From positions 62,001 to 126,000 of the forward strand of contig JAPPCZ010000034.1 in NCBI GenBank assembly GCA_028824685.1: DNA of 64,000 nt, read 5' to 3'. Position 1 is the stretch's first letter, and each line of letters starts with the position of its first letter. The notes under the pieces are model-generated. The model searched no databases, had not been told where the DNA came from, and was given only the letters and a program-made list of their open reading frames with translations. This stretch comes from Candidatus Poribacteria bacterium. Lineage in GTDB: Bacteria; Poribacteria; WGA-4E; WGA-3G. This document shows, piece after piece, positions 60,297 to 64,000 of this stretch. The position numbers and the translations under genes were made by a program.

Positions 60297-60324
60297 ACCC
60301 GTATGTGTGCTTTCGAATCGATCA

Positions 60325-60388
60325 GATAGTCGGGAATCCAAATCAACGGTATGAATGCCTTTTGGCATCCCCCGGAGTTCCCTCCTAC
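60325..60388. repeat. repeat A right half interrupted by repeat C
   Basis: agtcgggaatc-caaatcaacggtatgaatgccttttggcatcccc-cggagttccctcctac. Confidence 0.7.
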
Positions 60389-60428
60389 AAAACGTGTCCA
60401 ACAAAATCGATATTAAGGAGAATTCAAA

Positions 60429-62459
60429 ATGTATAGAAATGTTTTTGCTATCGTCATCGTTATACTACTATCTATTAACACATTATGCTACGCAGCTGAC
60501 ATGTCCACACACGAACTCATCCAGTATGTAAATTTGGCACGCAGGGACATAAAAAGTGGCGAAGTCCAAGCAGAAATATCGATGGAAAATGCTGCTCGGA
60601 AAACGGAAGAAGAAATTGCCGAATCTGTTAAAAAGAGTATAGAAGATGAGTTGAAATCCTATATACCTCATGAAGGCGTTGACAAGGAGACGTTTGAGAA
60701 AGAGTATCTCATACCGAATCTAAATTACAATGTTAATCGGGATCGTAAGCACACAGAAGTGGAACACAAGACAACAGCATTTCAGATTATTGAACCAGAC
60801 ACCGCTGCTTTCCCTAAACTTTTTCAATATAAATTAACATTTGAGAAGTCACCAGGACATTCTTTGGATAGTGAAGTCGCACAGAATCACCATGCAAGTG
60901 AATTACTCATTCTTGCTTATGACACCGAAACGCAAGTAAGACAATCTATTGGCAATCTAATATCTAACGCTGGAGAAGTTGAGATAGAAGATTCTGATGT
61001 ATGGTATGGATATAGGCCATATTCAGTATTTGGAAGATCGTTTTTCAAAGTACCAATGGATGCACAATTCGTTAAAAAAGAAAATATTGATGGGACGGAA
61101 TGTTATGTCTTGGAATTTACGAACGTTTACGAGCAGAAAATCAGAATTTGGGTGGATGAATCCCTACGCTATTGTATACGCAAGTTTGCATCTTTTGGGA
61201 CCACTGAAACAGATTCTATATCTTATCTCGTAGAGAACAAAGATTTTCAGAAATTCAATGAAATATGGTATCCTATGCGTATAGAAGAAACCTACTATAG
61301 AAAAGATGGATCAATACGGGAACGTACTACCAAGAAGATCGCTTCTGCAGAATTTAATGTCGATTTCCCAAAAGATTTCTTTAAGATAGATAGAAATCAA
61401 TATAGACCCCGAAGAACCGGACTACCATCACTCACCTCTGAGAGACTTTTGCTAAGCGGTTTAAACAGTCTGTCGCACTATTGTAAGTTGCTAAAGGTTG
61501 AAACGGATATTCAAGAACTTATGCGGCTGTCAGATTTCGATCCGGCACAAGGCACTACGATGAAAGGATTGAGAAAGGCTGCTATTGCCAAAGGTATACC
61601 GCTAACAAGTGTAGAGACATCATTGGATTCGCTGAAATGGAATTTGGTGTCGTTACCTGCTATCACTTATGTGGATACCAGCCATTTTCTTATCTTTGAA
61701 TCTGCGGATAGGGACGGTGTGAAAGTCGTTGATCCTTTTTACAAATATCATCCGTATCTTACTTGGGCGGAAGTCTCAAAGATATGGGGTGGTGAACTGC
61801 TTGTGTTTGATAAAATGGATGGTGAGCAAGCGATACCGATGCAGGTGCCGCTTATCTACGCAGACGAACCAGTTTTCAACTTCGGAAGAGCGTTCGGTGG
61901 CAGTGAAGTTCAACACACTTTTGCTGTCAAGAACATCGGTCAAAAACCGTTGAATATTCTTGACATTACCGAAACGTGTGCATGCACAGCGACTGTCCTT
62001 TCAAAAAATGAAATTCCACCCGGGGAGATAGGTACAGTTTTAGCGACCATGAAGATTTATCCTGGAAATGGCATGATGCAGGAATACATACACTTACATA
62101 CGGATGATCCGACACAGAACACATTGACATTTACACTTACAGGACAAGCATTTACACCGCTCAAAACGTTGCCTGATATGGTAGCATTCGGGCAAAGAAA
62201 ATTGCTTCTTAAAAACCCCATAACGAAGCGGGTTTCAATACACTTACAAAAGAATACGAAACTCCTGGCAGTGCGAACCGACTCAGAACATATTAAGGCA
62301 ACATTGGAGACAAAGAGTGGTATTCCGCATGCAAATCTACAATTTATGCCGACCTTTCCTATTGGGAAACTTGGTCAATATCTTATGATAGACTATGAAC
62401 ATAAAGGTCAGAAAGCCACCCACTTCGTCTACATTCATGGTGAAATATTAGAGAACTAA
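60429..62459 (+). CDS. secreted paralog family member 2 fused to C39 peptidase-like and DUF1573-like domains
   Basis: same N-terminal domain; SGLNSLSHYCKLLKVETDIQEL...GTTMKGLRKAAIAKGIPL...SHFLIFE; then FGRAFGGSEVQHTFAVKNIGQKPLNILDITETCACTATVL. Confidence 0.7.
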   Translation: MYRNVFAIVIVILLSINTLCYAADMSTHELIQYVNLARRDIKSGEVQAEISMENAARKTEEEIAESVKKSIEDELKSYIPHEGVDKETFEKEYLIPNLNYNVNRDRKHTEVEHKTTAFQIIEPDTAAFPKLFQYKLTFEKSPGHSLDSEVAQNHHASELLILAYDTETQVRQSIGNLISNAGEVEIEDSDVWYGYRPYSVFGRSFFKVPMDAQFVKKENIDGTECYVLEFTNVYEQKIRIWVDESLRYCIRKFASFGTTETDSISYLVENKDFQKFNEIWYPMRIEETYYRKDGSIRERTTKKIASAEFNVDFPKDFFKIDRNQYRPRRTGLPSLTSERLLLSGLNSLSHYCKLLKVETDIQELMRLSDFDPAQGTTMKGLRKAAIAKGIPLTSVETSLDSLKWNLVSLPAITYVDTSHFLIFESADRDGVKVVDPFYKYHPYLTWAEVSKIWGGELLVFDKMDGEQAIPMQVPLIYADEPVFNFGRAFGGSEVQHTFAVKNIGQKPLNILDITETCACTATVLSKNEIPPGEIGTVLATMKIYPGNGMMQEYIHLHTDDPTQNTLTFTLTGQAFTPLKTLPDMVAFGQRKLLLKNPITKRVSIHLQKNTKLLAVRTDSEHIKATLETKSGIPHANLQFMPTFPIGKLGQYLMIDYEHKGQKATHFVYIHGEILEN

Positions 62460-62580
62460 GGCATCACATTTGTGAGCAAATCCTCTCAACAAAAAATTGG
62501 AATAGGCAGGGTTATTTAGTTTTCAAAATTTTCGATGTTTTTTGACTATTACGTTAATGTTATATGGCCTCTTGTCCGTG

Positions 62581-62740
62581 TCTTTAGTCCCGTAAGGGAC
62601 GGAATGTTTATAGAGAATGTCGTCCATCCCCTCTTGAGTTCCGTAGGAACGACATAAAAAAATAAACATATCGTCCCTACGGGACTAAAGACAGATAGGA
62701 CAACCGTTGCTATAAACATATCGTCCCTACGGGACTAAAG
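62581..62740. repeat. hairpin module B (locus 4)
   Basis: tctttagtcccgtaagggacg, ctcttgagttccgtaggaacgacat, then two inverted aaacatatcgtccctacgggactaaag units. Confidence 0.75.
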
Positions 62741-62883
62741 CAGTTACCCATATTCAGATAGGACTTATATTTTCAACTGTGGGTTTTCGCGTAAACTTTA
62801 CCTGTCTACACTATAACTCTAAGTGATACACATCAACTAAAAATTCATAAAACTAATTAACTTTTTGGAATAGGAGATAAACC

Positions 62884-63876
62884 TTGTATAAAAACGCAAT
62901 CACAATTATTATAACATTGCTGTTTTTCGTTTCGGTATGCCCAGCAGCGGATATATCCGTAGAAGAATTGATCAACGGTGTGAATAAGGCACGGCTTACA
63001 ATCAAAAGCGGTGAAGTTTATTCCAAAACGATAGAAGAAAGTGAAGCACAAAAAACTGAGGAAGAGATCGCTGAATTGATCAAAATAGAAAAGAAAAAGG
63101 AATTGAAAAGAGTCAGCAACATTGTTGATGTTAAAAAGTATGAAGCAGAATATCTCAAAGCGAAACTTGAAGATAGTGCCCGAAGGTATCGTAAACACAA
63201 GGATATTATCCGGACGACGACACTCTTCAAAGTTCTGAGTGCAGGTGACTTATCCCACAAGCCTCAATACCAGTATAAATTGACGCGGGTTGACTCACCA
63301 GGAGTTCCTCTTGATGAGATGTCAAGCCGATTCAGACCGTCAGATGATATTTTTCTTCTCGTTTATGATAAGCAAACCCAAGTCCAAGAATCTATAGGAG
63401 ATATTATCTTTTCCTTAGATGATCCATCTGCTATTAGTTTTTATGATAGGACTCAACACGTAGGGTATCCTAATTTGCACTTTTCTGGTAGATCGGGTTA
63501 CTTTGTCCCATCCGATGCAAAACACATCGGAACAGAGAAGATTGACGGTATAGAATGCCATATCCTTGCATTTACAGCATCAGACAGTCGGAGAATCAAA
63601 ATTTGGGTTGATCCTGAAAAAGATTATGCAGTCCATAGGATAGACCATATACATCCCACAATGGAACTGGTCTTTTGGCGGAGTGTTTATAAACAGTTCG
63701 TTAAGTATGGAGATGTCTGGTTTCCCCAAGTTCATGTTGGTAATACTTTTTTCCGGGACGGTAGTGTAAGGAGAACGATAACAGATGAAGTGATTGATGC
63801 GGAATTTGATGTTGATTTTCCCGACGGTTTTTTTGAGTTTGAACGAGAATACTATAAGCCGCAGGATATGAGGTAG
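62884..63876 (+). CDS. secreted protein, paralog family member 3
   Basis: ADISVEELINGVNKARLTIKSGEVYSKTIEESEAQKTEEEIAE ... HIGTEKIDGIECHILAFTASDSRRIKIWVDPEKDYAVHRID. Confidence 0.6.
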   Translation: MYKNAITIIITLLFFVSVCPAADISVEELINGVNKARLTIKSGEVYSKTIEESEAQKTEEEIAELIKIEKKKELKRVSNIVDVKKYEAEYLKAKLEDSARRYRKHKDIIRTTTLFKVLSAGDLSHKPQYQYKLTRVDSPGVPLDEMSSRFRPSDDIFLLVYDKQTQVQESIGDIIFSLDDPSAISFYDRTQHVGYPNLHFSGRSGYFVPSDAKHIGTEKIDGIECHILAFTASDSRRIKIWVDPEKDYAVHRIDHIHPTMELVFWRSVYKQFVKYGDVWFPQVHVGNTFFRDGSVRRTITDEVIDAEFDVDFPDGFFEFEREYYKPQDMR

Positions 63877-63934
63877 GAGCGATCTCCGAATCGCGATGGT
63901 AGGAGCGATCTCCGAATCGCGATTGCATTCCTAC
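63873..63934. repeat. repeat A, two tandem left units overlapping a stop codon
   Basis: gtaggagcgatctccgaatcgcgatggtaggagcgatctccgaatcgcgattgcattcctac. Confidence 0.75.
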
Positions 63935-64000
63935 AATACGCGGCAAAATTACGAGGTAGCAATATGGAAAATAACATTGTCCAGCTGATACACAGGATTT

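Overview
64 kb bacterial chromosomal window, AT-rich. The ABC-2/GldFG-like operon, the secreted LamG/TolB-like proteins and the dense palindromic repeats suggest an uncultivated lineage, possibly Candidatus Poribacteria or a relative; this is inference and was not searched. Housekeeping and metabolic genes are clear: apt, pckG, NCS2 permease, BamA/TamA-like protein, ECF transporter A/T module, moaB-like, def, larE, glcF-like, dcd, glnA with two PII genes, an SPFH/flotillin-NfeD pair, and ssrA with smpB. Accessory content: (i) a predicted Type IIG-like R-M protein next to decayed toxin and TIR-like fragments; (ii) a Type III R-M locus (mod ... res) interrupted by a predicted HEPN RNase gene and a RAYT transposase; (iii) a pair of beta-class DNA methyltransferases; (iv) a HicB-like/RelE-like toxin-antitoxin pair. 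The most unusual material is intergenic. Several families of short hairpin cassettes have constant flanks and stems that change in a compensatory way. They nest inside one another, sit in MITE-like inverted repeats (one with 49-bp perfect arms), and supply the stop codons of four genes. Other highlights: a promoter-preceded, pseudoknot-capable ~370-nt RNA candidate (40217-40590), a degenerate tandem PII paralog without the T-loop Tyr51, a tandem family of secreted proteins with one Cys-to-Ser C39-like fusion, and a C-terminal motif shared by two secreted proteins. All calls come from reading the sequence and the supplied ORFs; no database search was run.
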